Assembly (NCBI GenBank): GCA_051819765.1
Contig: JBNJGT010000001.1
Location: 45,577 to 109,576 of the forward strand
Direction: 5' to 3'
DNA from: JBNJGT01 sp051819765
GTDB lineage: Archaea > Nanobdellota > Nanobdellia > Woesearchaeales > JACJVW01
Length of the DNA: 64,000 bases
Shown here: piece after piece, positions 44,399-52,391 of the stretch
How positions within the stretch are numbered: position 1 is the first letter of the stretch
Layout: the number at the start of each line of letters is the position of its first letter
Made by a program: the position numbers and the translations under genes
Notes under the pieces: model-generated
Told to the model about the DNA's origin: nothing
Databases searched by the model: none
Seen by the model: the letters and a program-made list of their open reading frames with translations, nothing else

Positions 44399-44740
44399 TT
44401 AAAAAAAAGTTATGAAGGGTATGGTGATTCCTACCAAGAACAAGATTGTTACGATAATTGCCAATACGATGAACTGGGTCACCCAGATGAGGAGGGCAGC
44501 GATCCACCCCACATTGAATGCTATCTTGTAGATGATGATGAGGAGTATGAAGAGCAACAGGGGGGATAGAGGACCAAACATCCCGCCTAAGAATGCTGAA
44601 ATCACCCAGAACAGTATGTGTATGACAATGACCTTGAGAATGGATGATCTGCCACCAAGGAGGGATGCTGCGATGTGCAGAGGCAGCGCTGAAAGGATTG
44701 CTACGCCGATTGCGATGAGGATGAGATAGAGGAGTTCCAT
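44399..44740 (-). CDS. Small multi-pass membrane protein
   Basis: A 113-residue highly hydrophobic protein with three or four membrane helices (about 3-23, 34-50, 56-75 and 80-108) and few charges. TTATACTC at 44759-44766 is 22-26 nt from the ATG, consistent with a leaderless start. No motif points to a function. A dispersed repeat copy (44784-44872) lies just upstream. Confidence 0.6.
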   Translation of the reverse strand: MELLYLILIAIGVAILSALPLHIAASLLGGRSSILKVIVIHILFWVISAFLGGMFGPLSPLLLFILLIIIYKIAFNVGWIAALLIWVTQFIVLAIIVTILFLVGITIPFITFF

Positions 44741-44783
44741 ACGTGTAAGAATGTTTCAGAGTATAAGAAAGTTGTGTTCAGAT

Positions 44784-44872
44784 GGGTCACGAAACTTTTT
44801 CCGTGATGGACATTTCTTTTTGTAGGTATATTTCTGAGGGATCTATCCTTTAGTTCCATTGCAACCCTTCGA
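44784..44872. repeat. Dispersed repeat, copy 1
   Basis: This about 89-bp segment matches the right edge of the window (63911-64000) at most positions, including an exact 41-base block that contains CTTTTTCCGTGATGG. It differs by a few substitutions and one indel near the end. Here it lies between the aIF5B gene and a small membrane-protein gene, in the same orientation relative to the minus-strand gene that follows. No transposase is present. Confidence 0.75.
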
Positions 44873-44945
44873 CAATATTTGATTTTTAATTCCACTAGAA
44901 ATTTTTTGAAAATATTCTCATCACGAAGCGATTTGGGTGACCCGT

Positions 44946-46724
44946 TCAGACTCCCCAGACTGGGTTGTTCTTCCGCTTTATTTCTGCAATCTCTTTTAAG
45001 AGGTCCTTTTCCTCCTGGCTAAGCAGTTTCTTGAATTGCTTGAAACTCTTGAACTCATCTTCGCTGAGTGCTGTATAGAGGATGTCATTTTCCTTGATCT
45101 GTCTTCCGACTATCACTCCTTCCATGGCCACTGCCACTTCCTTATTCTTTTCTGCTGCCTCGATGTTCTTTTGCTCAAGCTGGATCCCTTTGACCCGGGT
45201 GATGCGTTTTCCTTCCAGGTTCATGAGTGGAGAGTTTGATTTGAGGGTGCCTTCAAGAACGTCCACTCCGACGACGGCAGGGTTGCACTGGCGGAATGTG
45301 TAGCCTTCCATGATGCGGATCTTTGCCGGTTTTGTGAGCTTCTTGTATTCTTCTGTCTCTTGTTCGAGCTGCTTTTGTTTTTGCCATTCGAACAGGTCGT
45401 CGATGAGCTTGTAGATAACGTCGTTTGTGATGATCTTGACATCGGAGGGTGGTTGGTCTGATTTCACGTTGAAACCAAGGATTACTGTGTAGAGGGGCTC
45501 CTTTTCCCTGTTTGATTGTGCCTCAATGACATCCTTCTTGGAGATGTCTCCTATGGAGGCACGCCTGATTGGCACATCATGCTCATGAAGCAGGTTCATG
45601 AGGGCTTCCAGGCTTCCGATGCTGTCAGCCTTTATGACAATGCCTTCCTCGTCCTTTTCGGTTATGACCTCATCAATCTCTTCCTGGAGCTCCTGGAATA
45701 CCTCCTCTTGGGTCTCCTGGGTGTAGACTGCGAGGGGCATGCCTGCTATGACCTGATCAAGGTTGGGTCCTGAGATCTTGACTCCGCAGGCGGCGGTTAT
45801 CTGCTTGACTGACTTGAACTTGGCTTTCTTGTCGCGGATCTCAGCCAATGGGGCTGGCTCCAAGAGTGCTTTTACCCGGGCAGGGATCGGCTCATCCAGA
45901 CTACCGATTGCGATGAGATCGTTTGTGCGGATGGTACCGTCGTAGATGATGACATCTATCGTCTTTCCAAGGCCCTTCTCTTCCTTCACTTCAAGGACTA
46001 CCCCTCTTGCAGGGCCTTTGAGGTCGCACTGGAGACAGTTCTCCAGGAACCGCTGGGCGAGGCCTGAGATCAGCATGAGAATCTCGGGCATACCGATGCC
46101 CTGTTTTGCTGAGGTTGGGATGATTGCGATCTGCTGGGTGAAGTCTTCCACCTTGTCGTAGCGCTCTGAATTGAAGCCGTACTGGCTCAACTTCCCGACA
46201 AGCTCGTAGTGTTTTGTGTCAAGTTCACGTTGAACTTGCTCTGATTGTTTCTTTATGTTTTCTAGAAGTGGTCCTTTGAAATCATGAAAGCCTGTAATGA
46301 GGTCGATCTTGTTTGCAGCAACCACGAATGGTGTTTTGCTGCTCTTAAGGATCTCTAAGGCCTCGATTGTCTGCGGTTTGAAACCTTCATTGATGTCAAC
46401 GACCAGGATTGCGATGTCTGCCAGGTTGCCACCTCTTTTTCGGAGCGAAGTGAAGGCTGCATGGCCAGGGGTGTCAATGAACAGCAGGCCTGGTATGGTG
46501 AATTTCATGCCGAGTGTGTCGAGGAGTTTGCCGCAGATCTTCTTGATAGTATCCAGGGGGACGATGGATGCGCCGATGGACTGGGTGATCTTTCCAGCCT
46601 CAGTATTGACAATAGAGGAGCCTCTGATCGAGTCGAGAAGGGTTGATTTTCCATGGTCCACGTGGCCCAGGGTAGTGCAGATTGGGCTTCTGATTTCCGG
46701 GCCACACCCTTTCTTTTTTGCCAT
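44946..46724 (-). CDS. infB: Translation initiation factor aIF5B (IF2-type)
   Basis: A 592-residue GTPase that promotes subunit joining and initiator-tRNA placement. G motifs: GHVDHGKST (G1, about residues 20-28), DTPGHAAF (G3), NKID (G4). Domains II-IV follow, including the DSIGSLEALM stretch of domain III and EGTLKSNSP of domain IV. The length matches archaeal aIF5B without intein. ACATTTAAAAGG (about 46749-46760) is about 26-30 nt before ATG 46724, giving a leaderless mRNA. Confidence 0.96.
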   Translation of the reverse strand: MAKKKGCGPEIRSPICTTLGHVDHGKSTLLDSIRGSSIVNTEAGKITQSIGASIVPLDTIKKICGKLLDTLGMKFTIPGLLFIDTPGHAAFTSLRKRGGNLADIAILVVDINEGFKPQTIEALEILKSSKTPFVVAANKIDLITGFHDFKGPLLENIKKQSEQVQRELDTKHYELVGKLSQYGFNSERYDKVEDFTQQIAIIPTSAKQGIGMPEILMLISGLAQRFLENCLQCDLKGPARGVVLEVKEEKGLGKTIDVIIYDGTIRTNDLIAIGSLDEPIPARVKALLEPAPLAEIRDKKAKFKSVKQITAACGVKISGPNLDQVIAGMPLAVYTQETQEEVFQELQEEIDEVITEKDEEGIVIKADSIGSLEALMNLLHEHDVPIRRASIGDISKKDVIEAQSNREKEPLYTVILGFNVKSDQPPSDVKIITNDVIYKLIDDLFEWQKQKQLEQETEEYKKLTKPAKIRIMEGYTFRQCNPAVVGVDVLEGTLKSNSPLMNLEGKRITRVKGIQLEQKNIEAAEKNKEVAVAMEGVIVGRQIKENDILYTALSEDEFKSFKQFKKLLSQEEKDLLKEIAEIKRKNNPVWGV

Positions 46725-46901
46725 GCTTGGCAGGGATATAGGTATCCTTTTAAATGTTTTCGGTGCTGGACAGGAATGTGCGGCTTTATTCTGACACTAA
46801 AGGTGATGGGAGAACTGTCCTTTTGGGGCCCTTGCTTTATTGAGGGTGCTATACAAGGATGGCGGTCTTGAGTAGATTTGGCCTCTTGGTAGTGGGAAAA
46901 G

Positions 46902-46984
46902 AAAAAAAATTGGGGGAATGAAGGACTCAGGATGTAGGGGGAGGGAGGGGTTGTTCGAGAAGAACTATCCCGAGTCCTCATTAA
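46902..46984 (-). ncRNA. Candidate small RNA with long terminal stem
   Basis: No ORF is convincing in 46725-47091. On the minus strand AATATTTATAAA (47016-47005) is a TATA box whose expected start is near 46984. There the sequence AATGAGGACTCGGGAT (46982-46967) pairs with ATCCTGAGTCCTTCATT (46933-46917) through about 15 bp, with one bulge and one mismatch. The loop is pyrimidine-rich, and the stem is followed by CCCCCAA and eight T residues (46909-46902) as terminator. Promoter, hairpin and terminator spacing together suggest a discrete RNA of about 80 nt. No known class is recognised. Confidence 0.5.
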
Positions 46985-47091
46985 CTAGTGGTAACGACAC
47001 CGTCTTTATAAATATTTCTCTTTTAGTTGTCCCTGGGAGGGTAAAACAGTTAGGGCCAAGGGTTAAATAGGTGGAGAAATTGATGGATTGC

Positions 47092-47568
47092 ATGAAACTA
47101 GTGTATGGGTTCAGGCCCTTCCTGCATTACCCTGAGAATATCACTGAGGGGATATTGAGACGTCTTCGGGGTAAGGATATCGCCACTGTGGCTTTTGATG
47201 TTCGCTTCAATAAGCGGCAGTTCATTGATGAGGTCAGGCGGGTGGATCCTGAGGTGATTGTGGGTCTTGGGCAATACCCACGGGGGAAGAAACTTCGTAT
47301 CGAGCGGAAAGCGGTGAATGCTAAGCGGTTGAGGAAGGGGGACGAGGCGCAGCCTATCCTGAAGGGCCCTCCTGCCTATTTTCTCACCTGGCGGGTGCAG
47401 CCGGATGGACGGAGTTGGCGGTCCTATGATGCGTCCGACTATGTGTGCAATTATTTCCTGTATATTATTTCTCATTATTTTAATAATAAGAAATTAGCTT
47501 CTATCCATATCCCTGTTGGCTATGATATTGGTGCGGCAACCCGGTATGTCAGGGAGTTGTTGGGGTAA
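47092..47568 (+). CDS. Pyrrolidone-carboxylate peptidase-like protein (C15 family)
   Basis: A 158-residue protein resembling pyroglutamyl peptidase I, which removes N-terminal pyroglutamate. It starts MKLVYGFRPF (compare the G-F-x-P-F start of the family). It then has GLGQ...IERKAVN with the presumed catalytic Glu, DYVCNYFLYIISHYF with Cys, and IHIPVGYD with His, in the family order Glu-Cys-His. It is shorter than the usual 200-215 residues. GGTTAAATAG (47061-47070) is 26 nt before ATG 47092; the GTG at 47071 directly abuts the TATA box and is unlikely to be transcribed. Confidence 0.75.
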   Translation: MKLVYGFRPFLHYPENITEGILRRLRGKDIATVAFDVRFNKRQFIDEVRRVDPEVIVGLGQYPRGKKLRIERKAVNAKRLRKGDEAQPILKGPPAYFLTWRVQPDGRSWRSYDASDYVCNYFLYIISHYFNNKKLASIHIPVGYDIGAATRYVRELLG

Positions 47569-47628
47569 TTCAGTCTCTGTCATTGCGTTTGGATTAGTTT
47601 ATTAAACAAGCTGGTATCCCTCTGTTGC

Positions 47629-48669
47629 ATGGAGCATATTGAGGAAGGGCTGGCACGTGTGAAGGTCTATGACGGGAAGGTCTCAAAGGATCTGCCGGTA
47701 TTCTATAACCCTGATATGAGACTGAACCGGGACATCACGATTGAGATCTTGCAGGCAGTTGGTCGGCCGCTTGAGGTGGGTCTGCCACTTGCAGGCTCTG
47801 GTATCAGGGGGATTCGCATCCTCAGAGAGGTGCCCGGCATGACTGTGTATATGAATGACAATAACCCTGAAGCTGTTCGGCTCATCAGGGAAAATCTGGA
47901 GTCTAACAGCTGCAGTGCCGCAGTCTTTGAGCAAGAGGCAAATGATTTTCTTGGGGCGCGGTATTATGATTATATTGATGTGGATCCATTCGGGAGCCCG
48001 AATCCCTTCCTTGACACAGCCTGTCGACGCATCCGGCGTAAGGGAATCCTGGCGGTGACTGCTACTGATACAGGCTGCCTGTGCGGAACGTATCCCAAGG
48101 CGTGCCAGCGCAAATACTGGGCGCGGCCGCTTCGCAATCCGCTGATGAAAGAGCTGGGGCTTCGCATCCTGATCCGTAAGGTGCAGCTTGTTGCCATGCA
48201 ATACGACAAGGCGTTGATCCCTCTGGTGTCCTATGCGAAGGATCATTATTTTCGAGTATTCTTTTTGGTGCGTAAGGGGAAGCAGGTATGTGATTCACTG
48301 ATCAGCCAGCATGGGTACTACATCTCCCGTGACGTCGGGTGGGCAATGAGTCGGCATGTTTTCAATGAGGGTGATGACTATGCAGGGCTCATGTGGCTGG
48401 GGCCTCTTGCGACAGAATTCCTGTGGGACCTTTCTGGTGGCTTCATGCGGGAATTGCAGGGGGACTACTCGGTTGATGTACCCTTCTTCTATGATCTGCC
48501 GACGATTGCAAAGAAAACAGGGCATGTTTTGCCTATGGATGCTCTATTTGACAAGGTCCAAGAGCGGGGCTATGCTATCAGCCGCACGCATTTTGCAAAG
48601 CAGGGGGTGCGTACTGATATTCCAGAAAAAGAATTGATGGAAATCTTAGCCGAGGGCTCGGCTGACTGA
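47629..48669 (+). CDS. trm1: tRNA (guanine26-N2)-dimethyltransferase TRM1
   Basis: A 346-residue SAM-dependent enzyme that dimethylates G26 of tRNAs. It carries the TRM1 motifs FYNPDMRLNRD (residues 25-35), a SAM-binding LPLAGSGIRGIR, the catalytic DVDPFGSPNPFLD (about 118-130) and ATDTGCLCGTYPKAC. The size is normal for archaeal TRM1. GTTTATTAAAC (about 47595-47605) is about 28 nt before the ATG, indicating a leaderless start. Its 3' end overlaps the convergent aEF1-beta gene by 24 nt. Confidence 0.95.
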   Translation: MEHIEEGLARVKVYDGKVSKDLPVFYNPDMRLNRDITIEILQAVGRPLEVGLPLAGSGIRGIRILREVPGMTVYMNDNNPEAVRLIRENLESNSCSAAVFEQEANDFLGARYYDYIDVDPFGSPNPFLDTACRRIRRKGILAVTATDTGCLCGTYPKACQRKYWARPLRNPLMKELGLRILIRKVQLVAMQYDKALIPLVSYAKDHYFRVFFLVRKGKQVCDSLISQHGYYISRDVGWAMSRHVFNEGDDYAGLMWLGPLATEFLWDLSGGFMRELQGDYSVDVPFFYDLPTIAKKTGHVLPMDALFDKVQERGYAISRTHFAKQGVRTDIPEKELMEILAEGSAD

Positions 48670-48921
48670 TGCGACCTGAACAGAATTGACGTCTTGTACT
48701 TGCGCGATGTCCTGTTCAAGTTGTTCTGTATCCCCGAGGTCTTCATCCATGCTGAAAGTGATGTTGACTGATTTGAGTCCGAAGGCAACAGGTTCAGTCT
48801 CTGATTTCTGGACGGTACCCCCAAATTCTTCGATCTTTAGCTTTGCTGCTTCCTCAATCTGTTCTAGGTCCTTTTCAGGGCCTTCTGGCATGATCTTTAA
48901 TCCAACTATTACCTGTGCCAT
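48646..48921 (-). CDS. ef1b: Translation elongation factor aEF1-beta
   Basis: The 91-residue guanine-nucleotide exchange factor for aEF1A. It starts MAQVIVGLKIMPEGPEKDLE and has EPVAFGLKSVNITFSM, the conserved strand-helix core, and a final V-x-S-V-S-R-A-L-G. The length is typical. GAGGTGAC precedes the ATG and overlaps the stop of the zinc-ribbon gene, so they form a two-gene operon as is common in archaea. Confidence 0.95.
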   Translation of the reverse strand: MAQVIVGLKIMPEGPEKDLEQIEEAAKLKIEEFGGTVQKSETEPVAFGLKSVNITFSMDEDLGDTEQLEQDIAQVQDVNSVQVASVSRALG

Positions 48922-48930
48922 CTTGTCACC

Positions 48931-49098
48931 TCAGTTTGGTCCGATGAATCCGCATTCCGGACATTCGTATTTTGCCACGATCTGTCGGCAGTGCTTGCAC
49001 CGGACAATCTCGTAGTTGTTGCATCCTGGACACATGAAAATCACACTGCCTTCGTCATTTGTGATATCCTTTTTGCATGAAATACATGTTTTCTTCAT
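48931..49098 (-). CDS. Zinc-ribbon protein, aEF1-beta partner gene (55 aa)
   Basis: A 55-residue protein with four C-x-x-C knuckles: C5/C8, C23/C26, C34/C37 and C46/C49. It starts MKKTCISCKKDIT and ends CPECGFIGPN. Eight cysteines allow two zinc ribbons. Such DUF1610-like small zinc proteins are frequently encoded just before aEF1-beta in archaea and are presumed RNA- or protein-binding. ATG at 49098 follows GGAGGAATCATA; TTTATAAAAT (about 49131-49140) is the promoter. Confidence 0.88.
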   Translation of the reverse strand: MKKTCISCKKDITNDEGSVIFMCPGCNNYEIVRCKHCRQIVAKYECPECGFIGPN

Positions 49099-49149
49099 TA
49101 TGATTCCTCCAATCCAAAAAAATAAAGGTTATTTTATAAATCTTTCTTA

Positions 49150-50754
49150 TCAGTACATGCCCTGCTGCTGGTTCTCTGAGTCAGAGCTTGCGATGACATC
49201 GTCGATCCTGAGAATCATCTCTGCAACTTCTGACGCAGAGGAGATGGCTTGCTTCTTGACCTTCATGGGCTCGATGACGCCGCCCTTGAAGGCGTCAACC
49301 ACCTTGCCGGTGAAGACATCGATACCGCCCCACTTCATGCCATTCTCATGGGCTGCCTTGAGTTCGGTAAGGATATCAATAGGGTCAATCCCTGCGTTCT
49401 CGGCAAGGGTCTTTGGGATGATTTCCATCGCATCCGCGAAGGATTCCACTGCCAGCTGTTCCCTCCCTGAAAGGCTTTCTGCGAATTTTCGAAGGTTGCG
49501 GGCGATCTCGATCTCTGGGGCGCCGGCGCCGGCAACAAAAAATCCTGTGGTGAGTGTTGCGGCCACATCACCGATAGCGTCTTCCATTGCGCGCTTGATC
49601 TCATCGACGACATGGTTGGTCGCTCCCTTGATGAGGATAGTCACGGAGCGCGGGTTCTTACAGTCTTTGACAAAGACCATGTCATCGTCACCCACTTTCA
49701 CTTCCTCAATTATGCCGGACTGGCCGAGGTCATCAGCTGAGAGTTCATTGAGATTTGTGACGATCTTTGCGCCGGTAGCTTTGGCAAGAGATATCATGTC
49801 ACTCTTCTTGACGCGGCGAATGGCGAAAATGCCTCGCTTTGCAAGGAAATGCTGGGCAATATCGTCGATACCCTTTTGGCAGAGGACAACGTTTGCGCCG
49901 GATTCTGCGATGCGCTCAACCATATCCTTTATCATCTTCTCTTCCTGGTTGACAAAAGCCTCGAGCTGGGAGGGGTCATTGATCTGGATCCGCGTATCGG
50001 TCTCAGGGCCCCGCACTTCTATTGGGGTGTCAATCAAGGCAAGCTTTGCATTCTTTATGACGCGAGGCATGCCTGAATGAACCCGCTCCTTGTCAAGCAC
50101 AATACCTTCAATAAGGTTTGACTCTTCGATGGACCCGCCAACCTTTGTCACGACGTTGATGTCGTTTTTTGAATAGTAGATTGATTCATCAGTTTTCTCG
50201 ATGACGCTTTGGACTGCTTTTACCGCAATGTCTGCCAGGATGTCCTTTGAGGCTTCGGCGCCTTTTCCGGTCATGGCAGTTGTTGCGATCTGCCGCAGGA
50301 TTGTGGAATCCTTTTCCTTCACCGGTTCAGAGATATCTTTAAGGACCCTCAGGGCCTTTTCTGTTGCCATGCGGTAGCCTTTTGCAATGATTGTCGGATG
50401 GACGTTCGAATCAAGCAGTTTCTCGGCATTCTTGAGGAGCTCGCCTGCGAGGACCACTGCAGTGGTTGTGCCATCCCCTATCTCTGATTCCTGTGTCTTT
50501 GCCACTTCAACAATCATTTTTGCGCTGGGCTGCTCGATTGACATCTCGTTTAAGATAGTGACTCCGTCGTTTGTAATGGTGATGTCGCCGATGTTGTCAA
50601 CAAGCATCTTGTCCATCCCCTTGGGCCCAAGGGTGGTGCGGACGGTCTCTGCTACCATCTTTGCAGCTTCGATGTTCGTCTTTTGGGCATTCTTGCCCTG
50701 TGTTCGTTGTGTTCCTTCCGGAAGAATGAATATTGGTTGTTGATTGTTAGACAC
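49150..50754 (-). CDS. thsA: Thermosome (group II chaperonin) subunit
   Basis: About 534 residues, an ATP-dependent chaperonin subunit that forms a double-ring folding chamber with a built-in lid. Motifs: RTTLGPKGMDKM and ITNDGVTIL in the first equatorial part, GDGTTTAVV (ATPase Asp and Thr), and AGAGAPEIEIAR in the second. The C-terminus ends NQQQGMY, unlike the longer Gly/Met tails of many thermosomes. GTG at 50754 (MSNNQQPIF) is preferred, after GAGGTGA; GTG at 50763 overlaps the Shine-Dalgarno. GATTTAAATATC is the promoter. No second subunit gene is nearby. Confidence 0.96.
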   Translation of the reverse strand: MSNNQQPIFILPEGTQRTQGKNAQKTNIEAAKMVAETVRTTLGPKGMDKMLVDNIGDITITNDGVTILNEMSIEQPSAKMIVEVAKTQESEIGDGTTTAVVLAGELLKNAEKLLDSNVHPTIIAKGYRMATEKALRVLKDISEPVKEKDSTILRQIATTAMTGKGAEASKDILADIAVKAVQSVIEKTDESIYYSKNDINVVTKVGGSIEESNLIEGIVLDKERVHSGMPRVIKNAKLALIDTPIEVRGPETDTRIQINDPSQLEAFVNQEEKMIKDMVERIAESGANVVLCQKGIDDIAQHFLAKRGIFAIRRVKKSDMISLAKATGAKIVTNLNELSADDLGQSGIIEEVKVGDDDMVFVKDCKNPRSVTILIKGATNHVVDEIKRAMEDAIGDVAATLTTGFFVAGAGAPEIEIARNLRKFAESLSGREQLAVESFADAMEIIPKTLAENAGIDPIDILTELKAAHENGMKWGGIDVFTGKVVDAFKGGVIEPMKVKKQAISSASEVAEMILRIDDVIASSDSENQQQGMY

Positions 50755-50994
50755 TTCCCTCACCTCACAGAGCGAGTGTTGGCCTTAGATATTTAAATCT
50801 TTATTCCATACAGTCCTCTCGTAGCTGAAGTCCTTTGCATTTTGGTGCCTTGTTCTTTAAGGATACGTTCTGACCATGCAAATCTATGACACAGGGTGGT
50901 GTTGTCCATTTTTGGCACTCGGTTTGGCATTAGACTCAAATCCACCATAACTTTTATAAAGCAACCCAATTTCTTTTGTGAAAGGTGTCGCACT

Positions 50995-51396
50995 ATGAGT
51001 GGAGAGAAAACATTAAAATCCGTCGGATCACTAAAAGAAGGAAATTATGTAGTCATTGATGAGGCAGCTTGCACAGTCAGCAGCACTCAGACCTCTCGGC
51101 CCGGAAAACATGGGCACGCAAAGGTGCGTCTTGAAGGTGTCGGCTTGATAGACGGTAAGAAGCGTGTTGTTGTCATGCCGGGACATGATAAAATTGAGGT
51201 TCCCATCATCGATAAACGAAATGCGCAGGTACTCTCGGTCACAGATGGTATGGCCAATGTGATGGACTCTGAGACCTACGAAACCTTTGATCTTGAAATC
51301 CCTGAAGAACTCAAGGGCCAGTGCAAGGAAGGGTCAACTGTTCTTTACTGGATCATTCTTGATGATAAGGTCATGAAACAAGTAAAAAGTGAATAA
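50995..51396 (+). CDS. eif5a: Translation initiation factor aIF5A
   Basis: A 133-residue protein that helps ribosomes through difficult peptide bonds. The N-terminal SH3-like domain carries the hypusine loop SRPGKHGHAK, whose first Lys is the modification site; the C-terminal OB fold follows. ATG at 50995 follows AAAGGTGTCG. CTTTTATAAAG at 50951-50961 is the promoter, so the upstream frame to 50896 is not translated. It is followed 2 nt later by the L40e gene. Deoxyhypusine synthase is not in the window. Confidence 0.96.
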   Translation: MSGEKTLKSVGSLKEGNYVVIDEAACTVSSTQTSRPGKHGHAKVRLEGVGLIDGKKRVVVMPGHDKIEVPIIDKRNAQVLSVTDGMANVMDSETYETFDLEIPEELKGQCKEGSTVLYWIILDDKVMKQVKSE

Positions 51397-51398
51397 CC

Positions 51399-51560
51399 AT
51401 GGCAAAATTCCCAGAAGCAGAAGCGCGAAAGTTCAAGCGAAAGTTTGTGTGCAAGAGTTGTAAACGCTCTCTGATGACATCCAATATGCTTGTATTGCAG
51501 GAGAAGGTTAAATGCAGAAAATGTCATTCAACTTCATTGCGACCTGCACGGAAGAAGTAA
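51399..51560 (+). CDS. rpl40e: Ribosomal protein L40e (eL40)
   Basis: A 53-residue basic protein of the large ribosomal subunit. It starts MAKFPEAEARKFKRKFVCKS and has two C-x-x-C pairs (C18/C21 and C39/C42), the L40e zinc finger, then a basic SLRPARKK end. The start lies 2 nt after the aIF5A stop, so the pair is co-translated. Confidence 0.93.
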   Translation: MAKFPEAEARKFKRKFVCKSCKRSLMTSNMLVLQEKVKCRKCHSTSLRPARKK

Positions 51561-51607
51561 GCTTTAAATATTACTTTACTTTATTCTTTGTATAGGAGGG
51601 TTTTACA

Positions 51608-51883
51608 ATGCTAAAGATGAAAAATATTACTGATACCTTTGATATGAAGGTTTTTACTGATAGTGGTGAGTACTTCGGTGACATTGAGGAATCAATACTC
51701 ACCCAGACCAAAGTCTTTGGATGGCGGGTCAAGGCGACCAAGAATTCCTATCTTTCCAAGGTACTTGGGAATGCGAAGGGAGTTATCGTTCCCCACCAGC
51801 TTGTAAAAGCCATCGGCGATATCATGCTCATAAGCAAGGCTGCGGTTCCGTCGTATAACCCGGAATCGAATGATTACGAATAA
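51608..51883 (+). CDS. PRC-barrel domain protein
   Basis: A 91-residue single-domain PRC-barrel protein. It has strand pattern MKVFTDSGEYFGDIEESI, then a G-W-x-V-K-A turn and IVPHQLVKAIGDIMLIS, typical of small archaeal PRC-barrel proteins. These are of unsettled function; some are linked to RNA processing or division. TAGGAGGG ahead of the ATG is a strong Shine-Dalgarno, and CTTTAAATATT (51562-51572) is the promoter. The queH start overlaps its end by 14 nt. Confidence 0.85.
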   Translation: MLKMKNITDTFDMKVFTDSGEYFGDIEESILTQTKVFGWRVKATKNSYLSKVLGNAKGVIVPHQLVKAIGDIMLISKAAVPSYNPESNDYE

Positions 51884-52391
51884 GCTATTGCATGTGTGTT
51901 GTGCTTCCTGTGCGCTCGTTGCGTTGGAGCGTTGGGATGGCCTTTCTCTTTTCTTCTATAATCCTTCTATACCTCCTGGGGAGTATGATGCGCGTTTTTC
52001 TGATGTGAAACTGGTTGCCCTGCGGTATGGGGTGGAGCTTGTGCCCGCGCCGTATGATCACCAGGCGTGGCTTGATCGCGTTTTTGGGCTGGAGGGTGAG
52101 CCTGAGAATGGCAGGCGCTGCCTTTTGTGTTACCGGGACCGGCTGGAGAAGACCTATGAGATGGCGGTGAATAAGTTTGATGCCTTTGCGACGACATTGA
52201 CTCTAAGCCCCCACAAGAACGCAGAAATCATCAACCGCATCGGGAAGGAGGTCGGTGGTGACCTGTACCTTGAGAGTAACTTCAAAAAGCAGGCCGGGTA
52301 TGATCTCAGTGTACGTCTGAGCAAAGAGATGGGCTTGTACCGTCAGAGTTTTTGCGGCTGCGAGATGAGCATGCAGTCTCCCAGTGAATAG
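51870..52391 (+). CDS. queH: Epoxyqueuosine reductase QueH
   Basis: A 173-residue QueH (DUF208) protein, the non-cobalamin enzyme that reduces epoxyqueuosine to queuosine in tRNA. It has LLHVCCASCA (the CC and C near residues 9-13), GRRCLLCYRDRLEKT, FATTLTLSPHKN and QSFCGCEMS, giving the Cys set that binds a 4Fe-4S cluster and iron. It overlaps the PRC-barrel gene upstream, and its last 49 nt overlap the convergent queA gene. With QueA it would supply the last two queuosine steps. Confidence 0.93.
   Translation: MITNKLLHVCCASCALVALERWDGLSLFFYNPSIPPGEYDARFSDVKLVALRYGVELVPAPYDHQAWLDRVFGLEGEPENGRRCLLCYRDRLEKTYEMAVNKFDAFATTLTLSPHKNAEIINRIGKEVGGDLYLESNFKKQAGYDLSVRLSKEMGLYRQSFCGCEMSMQSPSE

Noticed and set aside
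44840..44900. Possible CRISPR repeat (CTTTAGTTCCATTGCAAC)
   Set aside because: No regular repeat-spacer array and no cas genes are present; the sequence is part of the 90-bp dispersed repeat.
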